From an uncultured bacterium (GTDB lineage: Bacteria; Bacillota; Bacilli; Lactobacillales; Lactobacillaceae): DNA of 64,000 bases. The stretch is from the NCBI GenBank assembly GCA_905214235.1, contig CAJMLF010000005.1, positions 20,681 through 84,680 on the forward strand, read 5' to 3'. The notes beneath the pieces were generated by a model. It saw only the letters and a program-made list of their open reading frames with translations. It did no database searches and was not told the origin of the DNA. Position numbers and translations under genes: made by a program. Positions 34,916-42,996 of the stretch are shown here, one piece after another (the stretch's first letter is position 1; each line of letters opens with the position of its first letter).

Positions 34916-35316
34916 GACTGGGCCCCTTCTTTTTCCTGGCGGTCAAGCAGGGCCTGGAGGCGGCGAATGGCCTTGTTCGTGAAGGTGAAGTTGAGAACCT
35001 CGCCGTTGACTGTCATTGACATCGTATGTTTAGTAAAATGGGGTTGGCGGATGTCAGCCAGTGGAATCACCAGGTAGTCCTTCTGCAGGAGGCGACTAAA
35101 GGTCATCTTGGTTGGCGTCACCACTACGGTCCGCCGCTTGATCTCTAAGAATACCAGGACAGCGAAGATGACGAACAGGACGGCCGTGATCCACTGAAAA
35201 TGAGTAATTTCCAACCAGATAATCAGGCCCGCCAAGAAAATAATGAAGGTCCAGCACCAGGAAATAATGGTCCCGGTCAGGTCTGGTTGATAAAAATAAC
35301 GTATTTCTTCTTCCAT
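34912..35316 (-). CDS. EbsA-family membrane protein
   Basis: The 134-residue protein has two hydrophobic helices (about 15-35 and 40-58) and a C-terminal PH-like strand region (KRRTVVVTPTKMTFSRLLQ). It resembles EbsA, named from the enterococcal pheromone/binding-substance locus and commonly found beside lspA and an RNase H gene in lactobacilli. Its function is not established. It overlaps lspA by 4 bases and is divergent from the RNase HI gene. Confidence 0.75.
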   Translation of the reverse strand: MEEEIRYFYQPDLTGTIISWCWTFIIFLAGLIIWLEITHFQWITAVLFVIFAVLVFLEIKRRTVVVTPTKMTFSRLLQKDYLVIPLADIRQPHFTKHTMSMTVNGEVLNFTFTNKAIRRLQALLDRQEKEGAQS

Positions 35317-35351
35317 TTATGATTAACATCCTTCCGATGAGGTGATTTTTA

Positions 35352-35741
35352 ATGATTAAAATTTATACTGACGCGGCAACCAAGGGTAACCCGGGGCCAA
35401 CCGGCTTAGGAGTCCTAATCCTTTTCAACCACCAGCAGTACCAGCTGACGAAGACGGTCGCCAGAGCTGATAACCACAGTGGCGAGTTCGCGGCGGCCAC
35501 GTTTGGCTTTCAGTACCTTTGTGACCACTTTGCTGGCGAACAAACAGTCCTATTCTACACCGATAGCCGCTTACTTAGTGACGCAATTGGCAAAAATTAT
35601 ACAAAACATTACCAAGCACAGCTCGCTACCCTGAACCGGTTGATTGACCACTTCCCGACCGTCGTCACCCGGTGGGTCCCCGACAGTCAAAATGCCGGTG
35701 CCCACCACCTTGCCAACCAGGCCCTGAAGAGTCTGGAATAA
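35352..35741 (+). CDS. ribonuclease HI-family protein
   Basis: The 129-residue RNase H fold carries all acidic residues expected: Asp in IYTDAATKGNPGPTG, Glu in HSGEFAAATFGF, Asp in LFYTDSRLLS and the final Asp/His region VPDSQNAGAHHLAN. It is short and without the N-terminal hybrid-binding domain. It probably degrades RNA-DNA hybrids. It is divergent from EbsA-lspA-rluD, as in related genomes. Confidence 0.87.
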   Translation: MIKIYTDAATKGNPGPTGLGVLILFNHQQYQLTKTVARADNHSGEFAAATFGFQYLCDHFAGEQTVLFYTDSRLLSDAIGKNYTKHYQAQLATLNRLIDHFPTVVTRWVPDSQNAGAHHLANQALKSLE

Positions 35742-35855
35742 TACCGCTATTAGTATACCAAAAGTTCCCGAAACGACCAAAAGCTGTGTCCTAAGGGTAT
35801 GCGCCAAACAAAATAAGTTATACAATGAAGGTAAATTTAGTTTGGGGGAAGAACA

Positions 35856-36224
35856 TTGAAGAAACAATCAACTACTATTATTTCAATTATCCTAATTATC
35901 ATCATTGCCATTTTTGCGGTTGCTAACACGGCATCCGTGGCGGTAAACCTCCTGTTTGCCAAGTTCCAGCTGCCGTTAATTCTCTTGATTTTGGTCTGCT
36001 TCTTAATCGGGGCCCTAATCATCTACCTCCTCTCCTTCTCAAATCACTTGAAACAGGATAAGGAGCTCAAGGAGTTGCGGGCCAGCAAGGTTGACCCCAA
36101 GCAGCTGCAAAAGCTGCAGAATCAGGTCAAGGACCTGTTAAAGGAAAACGCCCGCTTGAAGGAAACCAACGCCCAGCTCAAGAAGGCCGCTGACAAGCCA
36201 GCAGGTGGCAGTCAACAAAACTAG
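35856..36224 (+). CDS. LapA-domain membrane protein
   Basis: The 122-residue protein has two transmembrane helices (STTIISIILIIIIAIFAVAN and LPLILLILVCFLIGALIIY) typical of the LapA/DUF1049 domain, followed by a coiled coil of about 50 residues rich in Lys and Leu and a short Ala/Gly-rich tail. In Gram-negatives LapA acts in LPS assembly; in Gram-positives the role is unknown. It probably starts at a TTG or similar codon near 35856 after GGGGGAAG. A strong bidirectional terminator follows. Confidence 0.8.
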   Translation: MKKQSTTIISIILIIIIAIFAVANTASVAVNLLFAKFQLPLILLILVCFLIGALIIYLLSFSNHLKQDKELKELRASKVDPKQLQKLQNQVKDLLKENARLKETNAQLKKAADKPAGGSQQN

Positions 36225-36242
36225 TTACCTAATGTGAATATG

Positions 36243-36283
36243 AAAAGGCAAGGTGTCACAATTTATGGCACCTTGCCTTTTTT
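36243..36283. terminator. bidirectional terminator between LapA gene and uxaA1
   Basis: AAAAGGCAAGGTG pairs with CACCTTGCCTTTT, and T or A runs flank both sides. It ends the galacturonate operon on the - strand. Confidence 0.88.
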
Positions 36284-36306
36284 CTGAGGTTGTTACATCC
36301 AAAATG

Positions 36307-37812
36307 CTATTCCGTTACGCCGGTCTTGAAGATGGCGATTCCGTGAACATCATACTTTTCGTTGTTGGTCTTCTTACCACTGGCCACGTCGATGATGTAC
36401 TGGATAAACTTCGCTGCCAAGTCATCCATCGATTCGTTCATCAACTGGCCGGCGTCAAAGTCGATCCAACGCGGCTTAAGGTTAGCGATATAGGAGTTGG
36501 AAGAAACCTTAACCGTTGGAACGTAGGTGGCAAATGGCGTCCCCCGTCCCGTGGTAAACAGGACCATCTGACAGTCCGCCGAAGCCTCGGCCGATGAAGA
36601 AACTAGGTCATTACCGGGTGCCTGTAGCAAGTTCAGACCCTTAGTCTTAATCTTGTCCCCGTACTTTAAGACGTCGTTAACGGCGGACGTCCCGGACTTT
36701 TGGGTACAGCCAAGCGACTTATCTTCCAGGGTTGAGATCCCGCCAGCCTTGTTACCCGGTGACGGGTTCTCGTAAATCGGCTGGTGGAAGCGCTCGAAGT
36801 AGGCCTTAAAGTTGTTAATCAAGTTGACCGTCTTGTCAAAGGTCTTTTCGTCCTTGGCCCGGGACATCAGGATTGTCTCGGCACCAAACATTTCTGGAAC
36901 TTCGGACAGGACCGTGGTCCCACCCTGAGCGGCAACAAAGTCGGAGAGCCGCCCCAAAAGCGGGTTGGCGGTTACCCCGGAGAGCCCATCAGAGCCCCCA
37001 CACTTCAAACCAATCTTCAATTCACTCAGTGGTTGTGGCGTCCGCTGGTCGTCCTTGACTGCCGCGTTCAGTTCTTCCAGCATTGCTAAGCCATCAGTGA
37101 TCTCATCATCACTGTCGGCGGATGACAAGAACTTGATCCGGTCCGTATCGATACTCCCGTTGGCCTCTTGAAGAGCAGCTTTCATTTGGGCCAGCTCGTC
37201 ATCGTCGGCACAGCCCAGGCCACAAATCAGGACAGCCCCGGCGTTAGGTTGCAAGGCTGCGTCCACAAGGATCTTCCGTGCCCGCTTATAGTTATCCTGG
37301 GGCGTGTCAATTCCGTAAGTGTGCTTAAGGGGCACGACGTTATCGAAGTTACCGTTGTCCGGGTGCAGGGCCTTGAACTGGGTGACCAGCGGGTCAATCA
37401 GTTCACTAACCGAGCCAACAACTGGGATAATGTAGAGGTCGTTTCGGATGCCGACCTTGCCGTTTGGTCGCTTGTAACCCATGAATTTCCGGTCGTCCTT
37501 GCCGACCTTCGTTGTGATCTTAATTGGCTTGTAGCTGTATTCCAACTCACCAGAAAGGTTCGTTGCGATGTTGTGAATGTGAACATGTTCCCCACGTTTA
37601 ATGTCCTGGGTTGCGTGACCGATCGGGTAACCATACTTGATGATGTCGGCACCCTTCTTGATGTCCTCCAGGGCGATCTTATGGCCCCGAGTGATGTCTT
37701 CCAGGGTGGTTACGTCACCGTGGTTGGCGGTCTTTAAAACCGTTCCCTTTGGCAGGTCCTGCAGAGCGACCGCAACGGAATCATGTTCATCCAAAATAAT
37801 GAAATTATTCAT
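36307..37812 (-). CDS. uxaA: altronate dehydratase-family protein, paralogue 1
   Basis: The 501-residue UxaA-family protein would dehydrate D-altronate to 2-keto-3-deoxygluconate. The N-terminal SAF domain is intact (GEHVHIHN, 74-81). The third domain keeps KCGGSDGLSG (270-279), NPSPGNKAGG (349-358), KSLGCTQK (365-372) and TGRGTPF (421-427). The middle domain has lost family motifs: VVGS (131-134) for TVGC, HTYGIDTPQ (164-172) for HTYGCSQLG, and GLGCADDD for GLGCENNQ. It is the last gene of uxaB-uxaA2-galM-kdgA1-uxaA1. It may need its paralogue to form a complete active site. Confidence 0.9.
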   Translation of the reverse strand: MNNFIILDEHDSVAVALQDLPKGTVLKTANHGDVTTLEDITRGHKIALEDIKKGADIIKYGYPIGHATQDIKRGEHVHIHNIATNLSGELEYSYKPIKITTKVGKDDRKFMGYKRPNGKVGIRNDLYIIPVVGSVSELIDPLVTQFKALHPDNGNFDNVVPLKHTYGIDTPQDNYKRARKILVDAALQPNAGAVLICGLGCADDDELAQMKAALQEANGSIDTDRIKFLSSADSDDEITDGLAMLEELNAAVKDDQRTPQPLSELKIGLKCGGSDGLSGVTANPLLGRLSDFVAAQGGTTVLSEVPEMFGAETILMSRAKDEKTFDKTVNLINNFKAYFERFHQPIYENPSPGNKAGGISTLEDKSLGCTQKSGTSAVNDVLKYGDKIKTKGLNLLQAPGNDLVSSSAEASADCQMVLFTTGRGTPFATYVPTVKVSSNSYIANLKPRWIDFDAGQLMNESMDDLAAKFIQYIIDVASGKKTNNEKYDVHGIAIFKTGVTE

Positions 37813-37827
37813 TATTCATAACTCCTT

Positions 37828-38481
37828 TTACTTCTCATTCCGAATCCGCAGCAGTTCTTCATGGAACTTCTTGGCGTTTTCAGTTACTTGGTCGTAGTCA
37901 CCATCAGCACCAGGGCCAACCAGGCTCCCACCGGCACCAACACAGAAGGCACCGGCCTTGAACCAGTCCTTCATGTTGTCCAGGGAAACCCCACCACTTG
38001 GCATGATGTTTGCCTGTGGGAATGGTCCCTGCAGTTCTGGGATCATCTTCTGGCCGGCAATGGCACCAGGGAAGATCTTGACCACGTCAGCACCAGTCAT
38101 CAGGGCTGTTTGAACCTCGGTTGGCGTGAAGCAACCAGGCATGTAAGGAACAGCGTAGAGGTTGCAGAGCTTGGCAACTTCCTCGTTGTAGGACGGGCTG
38201 ACAATGAACTTGGCACCCGCTACCATGGCCATCCGGGCAGTTGCGGGGTCGAGAACAGTCCCGGCACCAACAACAACTTCGGGGTCATCAGCGTATTCTT
38301 CGTTTAAGTGCTTGATCGTTACGTCAGCGTTTGGGGAGGTGAAGGCGAGTTCGATGGCCTTGACCCCACCTTTGATGCTGGCTTTGGAGATCTTGTAGGC
38401 ATTTTCTTCACTCCGGCCCCGGACAACTGCCAGGATACCGGCCTTTTCAACGGCTTTCAGTGCTTCATACTTTGGTAACAT
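37828..38481 (-). CDS. kdgA: KDPG/KHG aldolase, copy 1
   Basis: The 217-residue class-I aldolase splits 2-keto-3-deoxy-6-phosphogluconate to pyruvate and glyceraldehyde-3-phosphate. The catalytic Glu region AIELAF, phosphate site MPSGGVSLDN and Schiff-base Lys in VKIFPG are present, with PGCFTPTEV between. The protein is identical to copy 2 at 51207-51860. It sits between uxaA1 and the galM-like gene, in the operon that produces its substrate's precursor. Confidence 0.94.
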   Translation of the reverse strand: MLPKYEALKAVEKAGILAVVRGRSEENAYKISKASIKGGVKAIELAFTSPNADVTIKHLNEEYADDPEVVVGAGTVLDPATARMAMVAGAKFIVSPSYNEEVAKLCNLYAVPYMPGCFTPTEVQTALMTGADVVKIFPGAIAGQKMIPELQGPFPQANIMPSGGVSLDNMKDWFKAGAFCVGAGGSLVGPGADGDYDQVTENAKKFHEELLRIRNEK

Positions 38482-38509
38482 AAATTCAATTTCTCCTTTT
38501 GCAATTTAA

Positions 38510-39385
38510 TTATGATAAGTGCATTTCGTACTGGGATACCTTGGTTTCGTGGGCAGGCAAGATAATGTTGCCCTCCTTCTTCATCCAGTCAACTGGTTCA
38601 CCGAGAACGTCGGGGAAGCCGTTGAACGGTTCCATGCACAGGAATGCGCAGTCTTCGTCTTCCTTCGTCCACAGGCAGACGTTCTTAAACTGACTGATGT
38701 CCATCTCGACCGCATGTGAGGTCAGTGGTGAGTATAGCTTGATACTCTTGATCCCTGGATTGCTGATAATCCGCAGGCCGGGCTTGAAGGTTTCGTAGTT
38801 CAGGGCCAGTTCATTGTTTTCAGTCAACAATTCTTCCTTACCAGTCCGGTACGGGTTAGGCGTTTTGACAATTTCGTAGTCGTTGATTGGCCCCTCGATA
38901 CCGGCAAACTTAACCCGGTAGTTGTTAAACTTAGCCACCCCGTTGATTGGGACGTTAAATGCCGGGTGGGAACCGATGGAGTATGGCATCTGGCGGTCAG
39001 TGTTGTTGGTAACCGCAAAGCTCAGCGACAGGCCGGTGCTCAACAGGGTAAAGGTGATTGCCAGGGTAAAGTCAAACGGGTAGTACTTCTTGGTCGCCTC
39101 GTTAGCCTTTAATTCCAGGGTAACCGCGTTTTCGGTTTGGTAGGTGACCGTTAAGTCCTGGTCACTGACGAAACCGTGCTGCGGCATCTCATAGGTCTTG
39201 CCGTCGAGAACATACTTGTCATCGTTGGACCGACCGATTGCCGGGAACAGGACCGGGGCGTGCTTGCCCCACTCCTTACCGTTCCAAATGTAGTCAAAGT
39301 TGGCCTGCTTATTAACCAGGTGGGTTAACTGTGCTCCGTGTTCGTCAATTTCTGCACGAAAGTCAGCATTTTCAATTTTAATCAT
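38510..39385 (-). CDS. aldose 1-epimerase-family protein (LacX/GalM-like) in the uronate operon
   Basis: The 291-residue galactose-mutarotase-like protein has the fold markers YIWNGKEWGKHAPVLFPAIG, the His region PQHGFVSDQDLTV, SIGSHPAFNVP and a Glu-containing CMEPFNGFPD. LacX-type members are not well characterised. Its position inside uxaB-uxaA2-uxaA1 suggests it mutarotates a uronate or an oligouronide reducing end; that is inference from context. SD and spacing are normal for an operon gene. Confidence 0.85.
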   Translation of the reverse strand: MIKIENADFRAEIDEHGAQLTHLVNKQANFDYIWNGKEWGKHAPVLFPAIGRSNDDKYVLDGKTYEMPQHGFVSDQDLTVTYQTENAVTLELKANEATKKYYPFDFTLAITFTLLSTGLSLSFAVTNNTDRQMPYSIGSHPAFNVPINGVAKFNNYRVKFAGIEGPINDYEIVKTPNPYRTGKEELLTENNELALNYETFKPGLRIISNPGIKSIKLYSPLTSHAVEMDISQFKNVCLWTKEDEDCAFLCMEPFNGFPDVLGEPVDWMKKEGNIILPAHETKVSQYEMHLS

Positions 39386-39401
39386 TTAAATAACTTCCTT
39401 A

Positions 39402-40889
39402 CTATTCGGTGACCCCGATCTTGAAGATCGCAAGGCCGTGCAACCCAGCTTGTTCGTTCTTCGTTTCCTTACCACTTGCGATGGCAATGATGTCATCGAT
39501 AAATTCCTTGGCGACTTCTTCAAATGGCCTGTTCAGAACCTGGCCACCATCGAAGTCAATCCAACGCTGCTTCTTACTTGCTAGTTCGGTCGTTGTGGCC
39601 ACCTTCACGGATGGGACAAAGCTGGCGTAAGGGGTTGCCACCCCAGTGCTCGTCACAACTAACTGGCAGTCAACCGCTGCTTCGGCGGAGGAGTCAATCA
39701 GGTCGTTGTTCGGGGCCTCCAGGATGTTTAAGCCAGCCTTTTCAGCCTTGTGACCGTAAAACAGGGCATCGCTAACTGGGGCTTGGCCACCCTTTTGGCT
39801 CGCGTTGACGGCTGCTTCAGTAGCGGTCGTAACTCCCTTTGCAAATTCCTTTTGGCCAGGCTTCTTGACCATTTCCTGGTCAAATTCGCCGTAGTAATTC
39901 CGCATGTGGTCAAAGACCTGGTTAACCTTGGCGGCCGTGGCATCATCCCCGGCCCGCTTGGCCAAGTTAGCCTGGTTGGCAGCCATTTCCGGTAAACCGG
40001 TAATGACGGTCTTCCCACCATTGGCATCAACGACATCGGCAAGCCGGCCGAGAAGCCGGTCCGCGGTGACTGGTGCCAGAGCATCCGGTTGAACCCCTTG
40101 TAGGCCGACCGTTAATTCACTCAACGGAACCGGTTCACGGTGGTCATTAGCCGCCGCATCATTCAGTTCTTCCAGCATCTGTTGGGCATTGGCAAACTCA
40201 TCCTTGACTTCCTGGGCAACCAGGAACTTCATCCGTTGCGGGTCGATACCGGCCATCTTATCAATGGTCTCCTTCATCCCGTCCATCTGGTTGTTTTCAC
40301 AACCAAGGCCGAAGACAAGTACCCCACCCGCATTCGGGTGGAGGGCCGCATCACAAAGGACCTGACGAGTTTGCTCAAAGTCCTCACCCAGTTGGGAACA
40401 GCCGTATGGGTGCTTCAGCAAAACGATGTTATCAAAGGAACCGTTATCCGGGTGGACCGCCTTAAACTGTTGGACCATCACGTCCATCAGTGGGGTAATG
40501 CAGCCAACTGTTGGGACGATGAAGAGGTCGTTTCTAATGCCGACCTTGCCGTTCTTTCGCCGGTAGCCCATGAAGTTTTGCTTTGATACGTACTGGGACA
40601 AGTCCGCAACGGGGGCCTGATCGGCAACACTTGTGGTCTTATCAACCAGGTTACCTTCGTTGACGAGTGCCCCTTCAGGAACATCCGCCGTTGTCTGGCC
40701 AATTACTTGACCAAGCTTAATAACGTCTTCACCCTTGCTAATGGCTTGGGTTGCGACCTTATTGCCGGCCGGCACATCAGCCGTGAGTGTGAGCTGGTGG
40801 CCAGCAACTTCAACAGTATCTTTGGCAGTCAGGTTAGTGGTCGCAATGGCCACGTTGTCACTGCCATTTAAGATAACTAGTTTTTCCAT
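39402..40889 (-). CDS. altronate dehydratase-family protein, paralogue 2 (motif-divergent)
   Basis: The ATG at 40889 follows GAGGAG, giving 495 residues; the longer frame runs into uxaB. The middle UxaA domain is canonical: TVGC (127-130), PYGCSQLGED (161-170) and GLGCENNQ (194-201). The rest is not: SAF motif GALVNEGN replaces GEHVHxHN, QGVQPD (264-269) replaces KCGGSD, KPGQKEFAKG (343-352) replaces NPSPGNKAGG, EAAVNASQK replaces KSLGCTQK, and STGVATP replaces TGRGTP. The losses are complementary to those in the neighbour at 36307. It is second in the operon, 8 bases after uxaB. Confidence 0.87.
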   Translation of the reverse strand: MEKLVILNGSDNVAIATTNLTAKDTVEVAGHQLTLTADVPAGNKVATQAISKGEDVIKLGQVIGQTTADVPEGALVNEGNLVDKTTSVADQAPVADLSQYVSKQNFMGYRRKNGKVGIRNDLFIVPTVGCITPLMDVMVQQFKAVHPDNGSFDNIVLLKHPYGCSQLGEDFEQTRQVLCDAALHPNAGGVLVFGLGCENNQMDGMKETIDKMAGIDPQRMKFLVAQEVKDEFANAQQMLEELNDAAANDHREPVPLSELTVGLQGVQPDALAPVTADRLLGRLADVVDANGGKTVITGLPEMAANQANLAKRAGDDATAAKVNQVFDHMRNYYGEFDQEMVKKPGQKEFAKGVTTATEAAVNASQKGGQAPVSDALFYGHKAEKAGLNILEAPNNDLIDSSAEAAVDCQLVVTSTGVATPYASFVPSVKVATTTELASKKQRWIDFDGGQVLNRPFEEVAKEFIDDIIAIASGKETKNEQAGLHGLAIFKIGVTE

Positions 40890-40896
40890 GAAACTA

Positions 40897-42318
40897 CTAC
40901 TCCTCTGCATTAATTTCTTGGACAATTGCCCGGGTGCCCTTCTCGGCAATTTCGTTGTAGCACTTAGTTACTAAGTCTTCCAGGCCAGGGATCTTGGTCA
41001 GGTCTTCGCCCCAGAAGTCAGGGTTAGAAAGGGCTTCGTGAATAAAGTTGTCGTCGCCCTGGATCTTCTTGAAGCCGACCGTGACGTCAGCAGTATCGTT
41101 GATGTCAAACTTGGACTTACCGTTGTAGATCCACAGGTAAGCGGCCAGGGCCAGGCTCATCCGCTTTGGCAGCTTGCCGAACTTGTTGTAGTAACGCTTG
41201 TAGTTTGGCAACAGGCGGGCAGCGTATTTGGAAATACTGTTCAGGGCTAAGGCACTCAGTTCGTGCTTAACGTATGGGTTTTCAAACCGTTCTTGAATCC
41301 CCTTGGCGTAACTTTCCAGTTCATCCTTTGGAAGTGGAACAACCGGAATAATTTCCTTGTGCATTTCGTCATCAATAAACTTGTAGAAGTCCTTGTCATC
41401 CATTACTTGGCCAACGGTTTCCAGACCAGCTAAGCGGCCGATTGGGGACATTGTCGTGTGGGGACCGTTCAATATAGAAACTTTCCGGTTCCGGTATGGT
41501 TGCATGTCGTCAGTAACGACCAGGTTAATGCCGGCTTCCTTGAGTGGCAATACCTTTTCAATGTCCTTGCTACCTTCGATAACGAAGATCAGGAATGGTT
41601 CGGTCTTAACCATGTTTTGGTCCTTGTAACCCCATTCCTTCTCCAGGTCAGCAGCCCGGTCACGTGGGTAACCTGGAACGATCCGATCAACTAATGTTGA
41701 GTAGAATTCGTTGTCATTGTTGATCCAGTCAACAAAGTCTTGGCCAAGGTTCCACAGGTCAGCGTATTGCAGGATGGCCTTCTTCAGGGCATCCCCGTTG
41801 TGGTTGATCAGTTCGCAAGGGATGATGTGGAAGCCCTTCTTGCCTAATTCAAAGCGGTGGTAAAGCAGTGCCGTTAACTTAGCTGGGTAAGAACTCTTTT
41901 CACCCTTCTTAACGGCGTCCAGCGTGTCTTCAGGGACAAATTCAATCCCGGCTTCTGTCGTGTTAGAGAAAATTACTTCGATGTTGTCGTCTTCTGCTAA
42001 GGCCATGTACTTGTCGTAGTCGGTGTAAGGGTTAACCGTCCCGTTGATGGATTCGATGATTTCGTGGCTTTGAATCTTCTTACCGTTTAAAATTCCTTCG
42101 AGAAGAACAGTGTACAGGTCGTCTTGTTCGTCCAGTTCCTTAATCCGGCCAGTTGGCAGGGGTTGAACAACTTGAACGCCCCCCTTGAACAGGCCCTGCT
42201 TGTTCATCTGGTGAATCTGCCAGTCAATGAAGGCCCGTAAGAAGTTACCTTCACCAAATTGAATAACCTTGTTGGGGTACTGTGGCAATTTACGAAAACT
42301 ATTATTAAGACTTTCCAT
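40897..42318 (-). CDS. uxaB: tagaturonate reductase (mannitol-dehydrogenase family)
   Basis: UxaB reduces D-tagaturonate to D-altronate with NADH. The N-terminal IQFGEGNFLRAFIDWQIHQMN and the internal NGPHTTMSPIGRLAGLETVG are typical of UxaB rather than UxuB. The ATG at 42318 follows GGAGG with a 10-base spacer, giving 473 residues; the longer frame lacks an SD. It is the first gene of the galacturonate operon, behind a promoter and operator at 42494-42522 and a leader of about 170 bases. Confidence 0.9.
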   Translation of the reverse strand: MESLNNSFRKLPQYPNKVIQFGEGNFLRAFIDWQIHQMNKQGLFKGGVQVVQPLPTGRIKELDEQDDLYTVLLEGILNGKKIQSHEIIESINGTVNPYTDYDKYMALAEDDNIEVIFSNTTEAGIEFVPEDTLDAVKKGEKSSYPAKLTALLYHRFELGKKGFHIIPCELINHNGDALKKAILQYADLWNLGQDFVDWINNDNEFYSTLVDRIVPGYPRDRAADLEKEWGYKDQNMVKTEPFLIFVIEGSKDIEKVLPLKEAGINLVVTDDMQPYRNRKVSILNGPHTTMSPIGRLAGLETVGQVMDDKDFYKFIDDEMHKEIIPVVPLPKDELESYAKGIQERFENPYVKHELSALALNSISKYAARLLPNYKRYYNKFGKLPKRMSLALAAYLWIYNGKSKFDINDTADVTVGFKKIQGDDNFIHEALSNPDFWGEDLTKIPGLEDLVTKCYNEIAEKGTRAIVQEINAEE

Positions 42319-42493
42319 CTTAGAAAACCTCCAGAATTTATTAACCAATATCTACTGCAGCCGCTTGTCTGCCGAGTCGCTGTCGCATCTGTGAGAGGAT
42401 GATGTGCAAATAATCGCAAGACAAGCTCATTATTGAAGACGTAACCACCACCGTTGGAACAGCAAAGGATGGATGCGCTCTCAATCTATTTAC

Positions 42494-42522
42494 ATTATAG
42501 AATGTTAACGTGAAACATTCAA
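42494..42522 (-). promoter_or_regulatory. uxaB promoter with operator inside the spacer
   Basis: TTGAAT (42517-42522) and TATAAT (42494-42499) have a 17-base spacer on the - strand. A perfect inverted repeat GAATGTT-N7-AACATTC (42500-42520) fills the spacer, a typical repressor site. It contains TGTTAACGTGA, which recurs at 42826-42839. Confidence 0.75.
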
Positions 42523-42613
42523 TATCTTTTGGCAATTTGTTTAGAATTGATCAAGCTGGAGTAAAGAGAAAAGCCGACGGTATGCCGACTTGACCCTTCT
42601 TAGCAGTTAAAAA

Positions 42614-42787
42614 TTATTTGTTGAGCTGGGTATTAACAGCTTCGGTATTCTTGGCAACCACGTTTGTCATTTGTTGACTAAGGCTGTGGTTGTTATTAGT
42701 AGTCGTGTAGATTGAACTAGCGCTAGCGGCCCCGGCTAATGCGATACTTGCTACGATGAAAATTGCTAAAGTCTTGATAAAATTCAT
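42614..42787 (-). CDS. 57-residue secreted peptide
   Basis: The ORF begins MNFIKTLAIFIVASIALAGA, a clear signal peptide with a likely cut at ASA-SS, and leaves a mature peptide of about 32 residues rich in Asn, Thr and Gln (ending EAVNTQLNK). The SD GAGAGGAGAG lies 9 bases upstream. The leader carries a palindrome and a sequence shared with the uxaB operator (42814-42839), so it may be induced with uronate catabolism. No family is recognised; a signal, adhesin fragment or wall-associated peptide are all possible. Confidence 0.65.
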   Translation of the reverse strand: MNFIKTLAIFIVASIALAGAASASSIYTTTNNNHSLSQQMTNVVAKNTEAVNTQLNK

Positions 42788-42813
42788 TTGAAATTCTCTC
42801 CTCTCACAGATAA

Positions 42814-42839
42814 GTTAACATGTTATGTTAACGTGAACA
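42814..42839. promoter_or_regulatory. overlapping palindromes in the secreted-peptide leader
   Basis: GTTAACAT-GTT-ATGTTAAC (42814-42832) is a perfect inverted repeat. It overlaps TGTTAACGTGAACA (42826-42839), which matches the uxaB operator core except for one inserted A and fits a cre consensus with one mismatch. Confidence 0.6.
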
Positions 42840-42934
42840 ATCAATGAACAGTTTGTATTCTACTATATATATTATGAGTTTCAACCCCTTTGCACTAACT
42901 TTTTGTATGTAAGGGATTTCTTTTTAAATTCCGC

Positions 42935-42978
42935 AAAAAAGGATCCTAACTCCTGCAAAGTCAGTCGCTAGGATCCAC
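42935..42978 (-). terminator. hairpin terminator of gntP
   Basis: On the - strand GGATCCTA and TAGGATCC flank a 20-base loop, followed by TTTTTT. Confidence 0.8.
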
Positions 42979-42996
42979 TATGTTAGTTATATATTT

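Noticed and set aside
42341-42535. 64-residue - strand ORF covering the uxaB promoter and leader
   Set aside because: It spans the -35/-10 region and operator, so it cannot be translated from that promoter.
42591-42604. GCCGAC-type repeat downstream of the 57-residue ORF as a terminator
   Set aside because: The repeats are direct rather than inverted and no T run follows.
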